This document shows, piece by piece, positions 9,764 through 18,141 of a DNA stretch of 26,620 bases (its first letter is position 1; the number at the start of each line of letters is the position of its first letter). The position numbers and the translations under genes are program-made. Origin of the DNA: Pavlovales sp. CCMP2436 (taxonomy: Eukaryota; Haptophyta; Pavlovophyceae; Pavlovales); the NCBI GenBank assembly GCA_026770615.1, contig MU631622.1:83479-110098 (forward strand). Direction: 5' to 3'. The notes beneath the pieces are model-generated. The model searched no databases, was not told the origin of the DNA, and saw only the letters and a program-made list of their open reading frames with translations.

Positions 9764-9849
9764 GCTGCGTTGAGCGCGATGAATTTGAGGCTTTGGGGCT
9801 AAATGAGTGCGTCAGCAAGGACACGCCGGGCATCTGCCGCATCGCCTAG
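9764..9849 (+). CDS. Possible terminal exon, product unknown
   Basis: After a good polypyrimidine/acceptor (TTTCTTATTCTAG) the frame reads CVERDEFEALGLNECVSKD and TPGICRIA, then TAG. It has a spaced Cys pattern and GC3-biased codons. No upstream exon could be joined to it, and the histidine kinase exons nearby are on the other strand. It may belong to a small secreted-type Cys protein, or be chance. Confidence 0.3.
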
Positions 9850-9880
9850 CTGATTGGTTCCTTCGCGCTCGACGAAGGAA

Positions 9881-9945
9881 CCTTTCAGAATTTTAATTTT
9901 CAACATCGACTTAGTTATAAGAAGGTGGGGCGGCAGACGGTGGGT
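9881..9945 (-). repeat. Inverted dispersed repeat, copy 2
   Basis: Reverse complement of 8801-8866 with scattered substitutions. On the minus strand it directly follows a consensus-like acceptor (GCTGTAG ending at 9958). It could therefore be spliced after the kinase exon at 10108-10157, though its peptide does not resemble the expected kinase continuation. Confidence 0.65.
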
Positions 9946-10107
9946 CTCCACCGCAACCTACAGCAAACAGGTATTACATACGGTAGCGACGGGTGTCAAA
10001 AATAGGGTAGAGGGTGCTATATTTATGGACAGTGACGTGTGTCAGCAGCAGTTGGTGTGCTGCGTCTGGCCTACGGAAGTGCAGATGTATTAAATCATGA
10101 CGCGTAC

Positions 10108-11282
10108 CTGCAGCATCTGCGCTGCGTGCAGCTTGGCCGGCACGAGCACCAGCCTACCTGCGGACAGTCGGGGGGGGGAGGGCGAAAGTACGTCGTCGAA
10201 TAGTTACGGAGGGATTAGTTTGTCCAGGGAGGGCTGTCAGAGTGAAGACGAAGCACGTCTAGTATGGGGGTAATATGGTAAAACTTTTGCATGGAGTAGG
10301 CAGCTCACCAGAGTCGATGCGCTCGAACTCGAGCATGTCCGCGGCGAGGAGGTTTTGCATCAGTGGAGCAAGTGGATATCACGTTATGGCACTCGATAAC
10401 GGTCGGGTCGTCGAGGCACGTTGCGGGCTTCTTCTTGAGAAGGTCGTCGAGCACCGCGACCGAGTTGGCGACGGATAACAGTGGGCTGCGCAGGTCGTGC
10501 ATAACCTAGTGTTTATTTGAGTAGGGGGGGGTGAGGGGGGGGGGTGAGCAGGAGAGCAGTGGTCTGCGTAAATAACTTGCCGGGAGCAGGGGGGGAGGGG
10601 AAGGGAGCGGTCAGTGAGCGCAATTGCAGTGGTGGTAGATAATGCGAGCAGCGAAGAAGTCATCGGACTCACCACCCGGAGGAGGCGGTCACGCGTCTCC
10701 TTCGTGACCTTGATAGTACGCTGCTTGAGATCGCGCTCCGCCTTACGGCAGAAGTGGTTGGCGGACCTCTGCTGGGTGTTGAGGCGAGTGTAGATGGCGA
10801 TAATGGCGAGCGCCAACACGGCGAGCGCACATTTGAAGAAGCCAATGACCAGGAGCGCTATCGAGGCGGCCACGCCGACGATCACCGTTCGCGTCTCGTG
10901 CTGTCCCTTGTCGCGCCTGTGCGACCTGCGGGCGCGAATGCGCAGAGGTGAGGGGCTTGCGACCAGAGCAGACCCGGGGAGAGCAGGCGAGTGGAAGCAT
11001 GGGAGGCAGTGGCAGGGAGACGCACCGGTACTCCGCCTCGAGCTCGGCGTCCTTAAACTCGCCCCAGCGCGTGATCTGCAGCTCCGTCCCCGTATCAGTC
11101 ATCCCATCGCCCTGCGCCACGCTTTCGAGGGTGGTCGCTGCGGTGGTCTGCGACGCCATCGCCTTTGTTCCCTTCGTCGACGACTCGCCCTGCGCCGCGC
11201 TGAGCGAAGTCGAAGTGTTGTGAATCTCCGCCGTCCACCTACTGTATCCGTACCCTCTATTCACAATTTTGTCTTTGTACAT
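10108..11282 (-). CDS. Membrane-bound histidine kinase, N-terminal and HisKA part, four exons
   Basis: Four minus-strand exons splice with GT-AG signals and matching phases: 11282-11026, 10925-10673, 10505-10309 and 10157-10108. The first is Ser/Thr-rich. The second has one hydrophobic segment (VIVGVAASIALLVIGFF through ALAIIAIY, about residues 100-132) and a basic amphipathic stretch. The third opens VMHDLRSPLLSVAN, an H-box of the HisKA dimerisation domain with the phosphoacceptor His. It later reads MQNLLAADMLEFERIDSG, the second HisKA helix, continued by exon 4 as RLVLVPAKLHAAQM. Exon 3 needs a one-base shift near 10380-10400 to connect its two halves, so either the copy is damaged or the assembly has an indel. 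The start could be at 11282 or at MASQTT (11159). The ATPase domain is not visible in the window. This is a two-component sensor kinase of hybrid type by inference. Confidence 0.68.
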
Positions 11283-11966
11283 CCTTGGTCTTGCCCTGGT
11301 TGAAACTCATTTAGTTTAAGGCTTTAGGCTATTAATGCAGTATGGTTAAAGGGGGGGGGGGGGGTTTAACTGATTACCGGCCGCGATACGTTCATTTAAC
11401 CAAATGTACAATTATTAAAAAAAAGCGGTGTAATTGCATCATTACATTAATTGACCAACCGATTTTATAAATATTTTACTGAAATAAAATGTCCTGATTA
11501 AACCTGATTCCCCGACGAGTTCAGAGTTCGCGCCCCGCGGTAAACCTGGCACACACGCAGGCCAGGGTGGCCGAGGACTCGATCGACACATAGCCCCTCA
11601 ATTGCGCGGCTGGTTGTGGTCGCTTGCGCCCTCCGACACCCGCGAGGCGGAGTTACGGTGGTCCACGGCCTCGTTCCCGGCCCCTCTGGATGAACATGGG
11701 GGCTTCGCGCCGACGGGCGCGAGCGACCCCGCGGGCGGGGCGAGCGCTGTCTGACGCGAGCTCGCCATCGCGGGCGCCCGGCGGCCGGGCGCCCCGTCGC
11801 CTACCAGCCCCGCCTCGAGCGTGAACGTGGCGGCGGGTTTGCACTGCTGCAGGGAGGCGAAAGACCTTGGGGATTTCTCTCGCGTTTTTTGGTTTCGTAA
11901 AACTCAGTAAAATCGGTTACGTTTTAAGCGACGTAGCCATTCCCCTATTTACTCATAGAGCAAAGC
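11283..11966. other. Region without recognisable gene
   Basis: Contains a 15-16 base G run (about 11350-11365), an AT-rich stretch, and from 11500 a very GC-rich segment (11620-11830) open in several frames because of composition. A perfect 10-bp palindrome with a 3-base loop, GGGCGCCCGG at 11772-11781 and CCGGGCGCCC at 11785-11794, lies in the middle. No domain is readable. Confidence 0.45.
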
Positions 11967-11970
11967 CGAG

Positions 11971-11997
11971 GGGTCGCGAGCTTACTTCTCGCGACCC
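11971..11997. repeat. Perfect 10-bp hairpin
   Basis: GGGTCGCGAG, loop CTTACTT, CTCGCGACCC. The 15-nt word CGAGGGGTCGCGAGC covering its left arm (11967-11981) recurs at 12034-12048 without the complementary arm. Confidence 0.75.
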
Positions 11998-12190
11998 ATT
12001 TAAGGCAAATTGTTTAAGATGAGCTATTTTATTCGAGGGGTCGCGAGCGAGATTCTCACCTGCGCGACTCAGGCACATCCTCCCCTCGACCTGCAAGTCG
12101 CAGCCAACCGCCACTCGAGACCCCGCCTCTGCCTCAGCCCCCATCCCTGCAGTCTCTTCCACCGATACCAAAATTTAAGCAGAAACAGGA

Positions 12191-12600
12191 GAGTTGGGTC
12201 CGACCTAACACTCGCAACATCTAACACACACTCGGCCGGCCAGCCCCCACCTAATACACACTCAAAAGTGCCGAGTGTTAGGAAACCGCCATCTTAAAAA
12301 ATGATTTGATTTGATTTGATTTAATTCTTGATCAAAATCTTGATTTAAACCCCCAGGGAGCAAACTTACGGGAGCCAGTGAGAAATCCTTCTGTGAACCA
12401 GCCACATATAAATACATTCCATGTTTAAATATCAATTTGTCTACATATATGTGGCTAGTTCGCAACAGGCTGCTCATTGGCTGGACACCTAACATTCAAA
12501 CGGCTGACATTCTGGACGTCTAACACTGATTGTGTGTTAGGTCCGACCTTAAACACTCCCAGCAGCTAACACACACTCGGTCGGCCGCGGCCCCCCACGT
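12191..12600 (+). repeat. Direct repeat pair enclosing a low-complexity spacer
   Basis: About 60 bases at 12191-12255 (GGGTCCGACCTAACACTCGC then CTAACACACACTCGGCCGGCC) recur at 12537-12600 with few differences. The spacer holds tandem ATTTG units (12303-12325) and further GTGTTAG words. It looks like a small duplicated segment or the ends of an uncharacterised element. Confidence 0.6.
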
Positions 12601-12668
12601 ACAGGGTGTCGCGGGCAATAAGAAATCGTAACGTTAAGAAACTAAGTCTCGTTTTGTGTCCCCTTGAA

Positions 12669-13150
12669 TTGTACTCCCCGCGTCATAAGGTTGGTCGCAT
12701 CGGGTACACACTACATTTGTAGGCCTGTCCGACGTCCCTGCCCGCTGAAAAGTTAGTGCCCAGTCGCCTGGGACATGGAGCACATTTGGCTATCTGACAA
12801 GCGACCGCTAAAAATAAAAATGAGTGCTCGCGTAAATAAATAAAGAAATGCATACAAAAAATGATTTTTTTTCCAATTTTTTGAGAACCCGGCCGTCTAC
12901 GCCGCGGGGACTTGGATCCCGGCAGCGCCGCGCCCGGAGATGGGGCAGATGGGTTGTGGGCGGCCCTGATGCTTGCAGGGGTGGCTCAACGAGCGCGCCA
13001 TGTCGCCTCTGAGGCGCGCAGGTGCGGCCGTCGCGCCCTCGTTCGCATGGGACGGGGGGCGATCAGGGGCGATGACGCGGGTCATCGGAGGAGAAGGGCA
13101 CACGGCACGCCTATGAGGCACGTGACGGTTCCCCGGGCCTTCTCTAAGAG
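12669..13150 (-). mobile_element. Half foldback element C, uninterrupted
   Basis: From ACTCCCCGCGTCATAAGGTT (12669) through GACGTCCCTGCCCGCT, CAGTCGCCTGGGACAT, AACCCGGCCGTCTACGCCGC and GGGCGATCAGGGGCGATGAC to CCCCGGGCCTTCTCT (~13150). This is the clean reference for the half element. It is colinear with the left arm of element B and with the inverted element A, and shows that the transposon at 1118-4353 is extra there. Confidence 0.75.
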
Positions 13151-13381
13151 CCCCCCCCCTTCCCCCCCATGCAACGCTCACGTCCATCTAGGTGTGCGTG
13201 TGCCCTGTCCGCCACGGCCGCCACGGCCGCTAATATGTAGGACTAACGTCTGACGTCGACCAAGTCAGTGAGGGAACAACGCACCTGTTGAACCATGCTG
13301 AACCGCTATATATATTAATGGAAAGGGGTTCGGGCTGGCGGTGTTTCAAGTTCAGCAAGTCAAATATATGTATGTATTGAC

Positions 13382-13560
13382 GCAGCGCTCAGACCAGCAC
13401 AACATTCAGAACAGTCAGACGCCAGCTTGAATCCCTATCATAAATATAGTAGCAGGACAGTCAGACGCCAGCTTGAATCCTTGTCATAAATATATTAGCG
13501 GCAGCGCTCAGACCAGCAAGACATTTAGAACAGTCAGACGCCAGCTTGAGTCCCTATCAT
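13382..13560 (+). repeat. Threefold repeat cluster
   Basis: ACAGTCAGACGCCAGCTTGA occurs at about 13412, 13457 and 13530, each followed by ATCC or GTCC, a TATCATA or TGTCATA word and AT-rich sequence. GCAGCGCTCAGACCAGCA precedes the first and third copies and also occurs alone at 6618. An inverted copy lies at 8534-8570. Confidence 0.8.
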
Positions 13561-13630
13561 ACATAAGCGTCTACTTTTAACGTCGTTAAGTAGAATCTCG
13601 TAATAAACCCAAAACAACCAAACATATGTG

Positions 13631-13795
13631 CAGGAGATCGCGGGCAATATGAATGGCGAATTTTGAGCTTGAGGCTGAGCTTCTTAGCAATTACATACAA
13701 GCAATGCTTAAATTTCCTTAAATTACATACAAACAATGCAAAAAACGAGGCTCAGCTACTTAACACTACTGCTTCTTATTGCCCGCGATCCCCTG
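13631..13795. mobile_element. MITE-like element 1, 165 bp
   Basis: Termini CAGGAGATCGCGGGCAATA and TTATTGCCCGCGATCCCCTG form inverted repeats. The inside carries ACATACAAACAATG and AGGCTCAG words shared with elements 2 and 3. It has no coding capacity. Confidence 0.85.
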
Positions 13796-14014
13796 TACTT
13801 GAACTTTGTTAAAATCAGAAACAAAAACAAACCCAAAATCAAAATGCGCCTCACTTCCGACGCGGGCTGATACTGCCGCAAGAGGCCCCTTCAGCTTCGA
13901 CGTCCATACGCTCGCCCGACGAGCTCACGCTATCCGAGATTTGGCTATGGGCCTATGGCTTTGGATAGTACTATCCAGTTCAAACTCAGAACTGTACACT
14001 GCAAAAAAGTCCTA

Positions 14015-14181
14015 CATGGGATCGCGGGCAATAAGAACGGCGCTTTTTGAGGCTGAGGCTGAGTTTCTTAGCAAATTACATACAAACAATGCTTAAATTT
14101 GCTTAAATTACATACAAACAATGCATAAAAAAGAGGCTCAGTTTCTTAACACTAAGGCTTCTTATTGCCCGCGATCCCCTG
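14015..14181. mobile_element. MITE-like element 2, 167 bp
   Basis: CATGGGATCGCGGGCAATAA and TTCTTATTGCCCGCGATCCCCTG-type termini pair as inverted repeats. It is closely similar to element 1 throughout. A lone terminus, GTCGCGGGCAATAAGAA, also occurs at about 12608. Confidence 0.85.
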
Positions 14182-14375
14182 TATTTAAATCAATTACGAT
14201 TCCTGTACCCTATAAAGCCAAACACTGCTGCTGCCTGCCTTTGGGTTCTAGAAAAAAAATAAAAAAAATGTACCGTACACGATATATGACTTCTGTATGC
14301 TGCTACCTTTTAATTTTTAGTAATATTTCTTTTATCGTCTTCCGACTTGCAGCCCGAAGGCGTACGAGCATGGCA

Positions 14376-14609
14376 TGGGAGGGTCAGCGCATCGGTCGTC
14401 TCATGCACTATCTTATTCCTCGCGTCGTCTCTCCGCCACGAACCTTGCTCGTCGTCGCCTGTCTTGGGTTTTTTTTTTTTTTAACCCAATGGCTCAGCCT
14501 GGTACCATACCTCTGCTGGTACGGTACCGTATTGCCGCATGGGCAGCCGCTCGAGCTCAACTTCAACGCGCTCGCCTACGCACGTCCGAATCCCTACGCT
14601 TGGGCTTGA
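14376..14609 (+). CDS. Possible terminal exon, product unknown
   Basis: Downstream of a plausible acceptor (GACTTGCAG, ending about 14353) one frame stays open to the TGA at 14607-14609. It ends with GQPLELNFNALAYARPNPYA and WA, which reads like coding sequence with GC3-biased codons. A T run (about 14470-14482) crosses the middle and could be an intron tract. No family is recognised. Confidence 0.25.
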   Translation, partial: WEGQRIGRLMHYLIPRVVSPPRTLLVVACLGFFFFLTQWLSLVPYLCWYGTVLPHGQPLELNFNALAYARPNPYAWA

Positions 14610-14659
14610 GATTATATTTGTCGGGCAGTGACAGGTGCAGCGCTGCAGGCATTACATAA

Positions 14660-14825
14660 CAGTCATAGACGGGCATTAAGAAAGCTCGGCATTAAGAAAC
14701 TGAGCCTTAACATTTAAGCCAGTTAAGAATTGTTTGTATTTAATGTAACTATTGTTCGTATGTATTTTGCTAAGAAAGTGAGCCTCACTTTGATTCTTTG
14801 CTTTCTTAATGCCCGTCTATGACTG
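14660..14825. mobile_element. MITE-like element 3, 166 bp, diverged termini
   Basis: CAGTCATAGACGGGCATTAAG and its inverted copy ending at 14825 are perfect terminal repeats. The flanks TACATAA and TACATTA could be an imperfect target duplication. The interior (AAGAAACTGAGCCTTAA and GAAAGTGAGCCTCA) resembles elements 1 and 2, but the outermost 15 bases differ. Confidence 0.85.
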
Positions 14826-15302
14826 TACATTATGATATTTTATATTATTATGAGATTCGATTGATCATTATTAAATTCTTATAATTTATTATATTATTCT
14901 TACATTAGTATGATATTATATTCATTATCATCACGTTTATCAAAGCTGCCGCGTCCAGGCGGTGTCGATAGAGAGCTGTCAATGGCGCGGTCCGTGCTGA
15001 CGGCCGTCGTATTCGCCTTCGCCGTGCTTCGCCGCCGCCTGCGCATTCCCGCCTTAACCCCCTTTCCTTCTCACTTTATGCGAAGGAAGGAAATAAAAGT
15101 GCATTGGCTATTATACTCCGCTCCTCTGCGCTCCGCCTTGCCCATAGCCCCCCCCTTCCCCCCTTGTGCCAGCACAGGATCGCGTCCCACACCTTTAGAA
15201 AAAAAAAAAAAAAAAAATGCGCGGGCTGGTACAGGAGGTTGCGGAAACTGGCCTCAGGTTTAGATTTTTGGAAAAACACAGAAAGCGTGCGTTAATCTAT
15301 GG

Positions 15303-15716
15303 CGGAACGCTCTCTTGGCCGTAGTGACATATCTAATAAAATGAATAAATATCTAATAAAAACAAATAAAATCTAATAAATACTGATAAATTAATGAAAA
15401 TACTTATATTTTACGGCACTATGGTACGGTGCCCGTACCTTATCGTATATTTATATAATCTTTTACCATTATGGTATGGATAATTTGTTGTTCATTGATT
15501 TTTTGCGTATTTTTATTACATTTGTCAGTACACTGGTAAACATTGATAAGGTGATTTTCAACCTTATTATGTACGGCACTATGTCGTCATATGCGGCACG
15601 TGCCGAAGGCACTGAGAAGGTACTACTGAATGCTATTAATTTTTGATAGATACTGATAAACATTGATAAACTCTGATAAATACTTATATACTCAAGACAG
15701 TATGGTAAATATAGTG
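15303..15716. repeat. AT-rich junction with TGATAAA iterations
   Basis: Composition changes abruptly here from GC-rich host to AT-rich DNA. TACTGATAAA occurs at 15381 and 15651, with further GATAAA words near 15544, 15664 and 15674. TACGGCACTATG occurs at 15412 and 15572. No gene is seen. This probably marks the left border zone of the integrated virus. Confidence 0.55.
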
Positions 15717-15816
15717 AATCGGTGCTAGGGGTGGTACCCAAAACCAAACTTTTTATAATTTGGGAGTTCTCTCAGTGTAAATAGTTTGGTTTTGACTAGC
15801 ACCCCTAACACCGATT
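15717..15816. repeat. 34-bp inverted repeat at the viral border
   Basis: The arms at 15717-15750 and 15783-15816 pair at 30 of 34 positions around a 32-base loop. The outer part is AATCGGTG, TAGGGGTG; the inner part is CAAAACCAAACT. It lies just outside the first viral gene. It could be a terminal hairpin, replication element or small insertion. Confidence 0.8.
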
Positions 15817-15908
15817 AACTACCTCTATTATATTCTATATATTTCTCTTATGAAGTTTAAAAAGTATATATATCAGTATAATATAAAGGGGGAAGGCTTG
15901 GAGGCTTG

Positions 15909-15928
15909 GACAAGATTCGGCTAAATTT
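15909..15928 (+). promoter_or_regulatory. Putative viral promoter element, copy 1
   Basis: GACAAGATTCGGCTAAATTT, 44 bases before the ATG of the 118-aa gene, with a TATA-like run (CTATATAATATAAT) directly before the start. It is identical to 16377-16396. Confidence 0.65.
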
Positions 15929-15972
15929 TTTACGTCAGTTTACAACATATTATTTTATCTATATAATATAAT

Positions 15973-16329
15973 ATGTCTGAAATCGAGAAGCTTGTGAATA
16001 CTTTGATAAAAAAACATGAAAAGGTAAAATATATTGCATTTAAAATTTCGAATGGTGATACCCCCGATAAGTTTTATTTACAAATGGTGCCTGACAAATT
16101 TGCTTTAAAAATAAAAGACATTGAAGATATAAAAAATGGTATAATATCGTCGACGTATGTTATACAACCACAAGGTTATAGAAAAGTGGATATTATTGAT
16201 AAAAAAGATATTAACATTCGAAATGATTGGTTCATCAACACTAACACTGTAGCAACTACGGGATCCGGTGATGCTCGATGGATCAAAGTCACTGATGAGT
16301 TTATTGATTGGTTACAAAACTTATTTTAA
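15973..16329 (+). CDS. Hypothetical viral protein, 118 aa, intact
   Basis: The frame starts at an ATG after a TATA-rich leader and is uninterrupted to TAA. The product begins MSEIEKLVNTLIKKHEKVKY and ends EFIDWLQNLF. It is a soluble, Lys/Ile-rich protein of mixed helix and strand character, without membrane segment or Cys cluster. A turn of GSGDARWIKV precedes the C-terminal helix. No family was recognised. The AT-rich codon use matches the capsid genes to its right and differs from the host exons. Sharing the upstream 20-mer with the next gene suggests co-regulation. Confidence 0.7.
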   Translation: MSEIEKLVNTLIKKHEKVKYIAFKISNGDTPDKFYLQMVPDKFALKIKDIEDIKNGIISSTYVIQPQGYRKVDIIDKKDINIRNDWFINTNTVATTGSGDARWIKVTDEFIDWLQNLF

Positions 16330-16376
16330 TAATCGAAAAATTTAATTCAACCAAATTAGAAAATAGACGAGTGTAT

Positions 16377-16396
16377 GACAAGATTCGGCTAAATTT
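16377..16396 (+). promoter_or_regulatory. Putative viral promoter element, copy 2
   Basis: Exact copy of the 20-mer at 15909-15928. It lies 55 bases before the presumed start of the next frame, again followed by a long TATA-type AT run. Confidence 0.65.
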
Positions 16397-16451
16397 AACG
16401 CAACGATATGATTGCGGAGTTATATAAAATATTTAAATATAATATATATAT

Positions 16452-16832
16452 ATAACTAGCGATGGAATACACAAAAAACCAAAATTATACATTAAATTTG
16501 ACGATGTTAAGATTAAATTCGAACATCACATATCTGATTTTTTCAACGAAGAACGTTTAGCCGATAAAATAACTCTTGATAATGAAAGGTTGAAATTATA
16601 TCGTGTTGAGATGTTTTCAAACACGAAAGCTATTATCAAATTAAAGCAGAATGAGACTGATGACAACGGACTGATAACAGACCTAAAAATCACGCTTGCT
16701 AAATACGAATATTTAGAAGCTAAGAACAATCTCGAAAAGCACCTAAAACTAGTGATGAGTGATGCACTCGCCCATATCGAAAATATGTGTATCTCGACTG
16801 ATGATATTCTAGCGTATAAAGAATATGAATGA
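16452..16832 (+). CDS. Hypothetical viral protein, about 126 aa, start codon apparently lost
   Basis: The frame is open from ATA (16452) through TSDGIHKKPKLYIKFDDVKI to the TGA at 16830-16832. The spacing to the promoter-like 20-mer predicts a start at the ATA, where an ATG to ATA change would explain the missing initiator. The nearest in-frame ATG is at about 16611, which would drop the first 53 residues. The product is acidic/basic mixed and largely helical (LAKYEYLEAKNNLEKHLKLV), with no recognised domain. It runs tail to tail with the minus-strand gene at 16849. Confidence 0.55.
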   Translation: MTSDGIHKKPKLYIKFDDVKIKFEHHISDFFNEERLADKITLDNERLKLYRVEMFSNTKAIIKLKQNETDDNGLITDLKITLAKYEYLEAKNNLEKHLKLVMSDALAHIENMCISTDDILAYKEYE

Positions 16833-16848
16833 TAGCGCTACAAAATTT

Positions 16849-17079
16849 TTAACGAAACGATAGGGTATAGTCGCGAACTTTTTTTATATCAATATCAACG
16901 AAAACGTTGATACTTCTACATAGACTGATGATCATAGATATTGGTACGCGAAATTTTTGTATCTCTTTATATTGCCGTTCCAATAATTCCAACTGATAAG
17001 TGATTTCACGAATTCGTGTACTCCGATCGTCAAAATAGCGACTATCGAAAATGTCCATGAGATTATATCCATTAGACAT
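16849..17079 (-). CDS. Hypothetical small viral protein, 76 aa
   Basis: This ATG-started minus-strand frame begins MSNGYNLMDIFDSRYFDDRS. Its central part is likely to form a coiled coil (REITYQLELLERQYKEIQK). It ends 16 bases from the stop of the converging plus-strand gene and starts 29 bases from the divergent small frame at 17109, the tight packing expected in a small virus. Its C-terminal coding region contains one copy of a 35-nt duplication. The function is unknown. Confidence 0.5.
   Translation of the reverse strand: MSNGYNLMDIFDSRYFDDRSTRIREITYQLELLERQYKEIQKFRVPISMIISLCRSINVFVDIDIKKVRDYTLSFR
16884..16918 (+). repeat. 35-nt duplication, copy 1
   Basis: TTATATCAATATCAACGAAA followed by ACGTTGATACTTCTA. 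It differs at two positions from 17187-17221. Confidence 0.9.
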
Positions 17080-17108
17080 CTATTTATACGATAGATTGAA
17101 ATCTTCAT

Positions 17109-17213
17109 ATGTATGTAGGAGATAATCGATGCTATGAATGTACTTTGGATGTTCCACGTTCCAACCATACATGTTTTGAAATGTTGTTATACCAATATCA
17201 ACGAAAACGTTGA
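17109..17213 (+). CDS. Possible small Cys/His protein, 34 aa or truncated
   Basis: The frame MYVGDNRCYECTLDVPRSNH continues TCFEMLLYQYQRKR to a TGA. The CxxC and HxC arrangement could bind zinc. The stop falls inside copy 2 of the 35-nt duplication. In the next frame, DTSNEVIIQKSQQLACIIIQ continues as plausible protein, so a longer gene may have been cut by a one-base change. It diverges from the gene at 16849-17079 across a 29-base AT-rich gap. Confidence 0.35.
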   Translation: MYVGDNRCYECTLDVPRSNHTCFEMLLYQYQRKR

Positions 17214-17221
17214 CACTTCTA
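17187..17221 (+). repeat. 35-nt duplication, copy 2
   Basis: Direct copy of 16884-16918 with two substitutions, about 300 bases downstream. It lies within or at the end of a different small gene on the opposite coding strand. Confidence 0.9.
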
Positions 17222-17605
17222 ATGAAGTTATAATACAAAAATCACAACAGCTCGCATGTATAATTATACAGCGTGAGTATCGTGATTTTTTTTTTTTTTT
17301 TTTTAATTTAGCATGTCTTCGCGTTCTTAATCCTCAGTTGACGACACTGCAGTCATACTTAAAACCTTATCGGGGTAGCTAATCCACGTCTTATTAATTT
17401 CATTGCTTATACTATTATTGATAACGCCTAAATGAAGTTTTGAAATATTAGTAGCGAGTGGCATGCTACCGCCAAAATTTAACGGATTTACCGTAGTTCT
17501 TGCCGTTCGATTGTCACTTAAATATATTTTAAAATCGGCAATATTGTGGGCCTCTGAGTACCCTGTGAATCGCAATAAATTATTTTCTATACCACCACTG
17601 TATGA

Positions 17606-18141
17606 CATATCGAACCCCGTGCTTCAAATGCTCAGTATGGGTGTGTATTTGAGTTACGGAGATCCAAATACTACGTTAACAATTGGCCAGAGCGCTTATA
17701 CGATTATGATATTCTTATCACATCACAGTTCAGTTTGGATGGATTGAAGATGGATATCGGTGGCGTATCGATTTTTTTCAAATTCATAGCAAAAGGCTTA
17801 GCATCATTAGGAGCTTTAGCGAAAGTCATTACTGATTCGATTAAAAAACAATCTAGTAATCCTCCGATTGTAGCATCTGATAATGGCACAAAGATCGGAT
17901 GGTCGAAACCGTCAGGTGGGTCAGACGTCAAAATCTACCCGGATGATGCGAAAGACATTGGAATCACATTTCCGATTTTTATAGTTTAACCGAATACAAT
18001 ATATTACTCGCAATTGCCCCCGACATTTGTAAACGAGACAATGAACAGATCTATGACAGTGACGCGCCAAACATCGAACGGATTAACAAATACTATAAAT
18101 TTATTACTAAAGTTTATAGTATTAATAAACCTGCCGCATAA
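17606..18141 (+). pseudogene. Plus-strand gene remnant inside the fiber gene
   Basis: A frame without a starting ATG is open from 17606 (ASNAQYGCVFELRRSKYYVN, then WPERLYDYDILITSQF) to a TAA at 17987. After a one-base shift near 17960 the protein-like reading goes on (SDFYSLTEYNILLAIAPDIC, then IERINKYYKFITKVYS) to the TAA at 18139-18141. No family is recognised. It sits exactly where the third lectin module of the minus-strand fiber lacks its middle, so it replaced or interrupted that module. The 5' end is missing. Confidence 0.4.

Noticed and set aside
11565..11640. tRNA-like words (GGTGGCCGAGGAC)
   Set aside because: No cloverleaf or T-loop could be formed downstream.
11624..11844. Short GC-rich frames on both strands
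   Set aside because: Ala/Arg/Pro-rich translations without motif, explained by very high GC and few stops.
13382..13560. CRISPR-like array
   Set aside because: Three unequal repeats in a eukaryotic repeat-rich region, with an inverted copy elsewhere and no cas genes; spacing and sequence do not fit.
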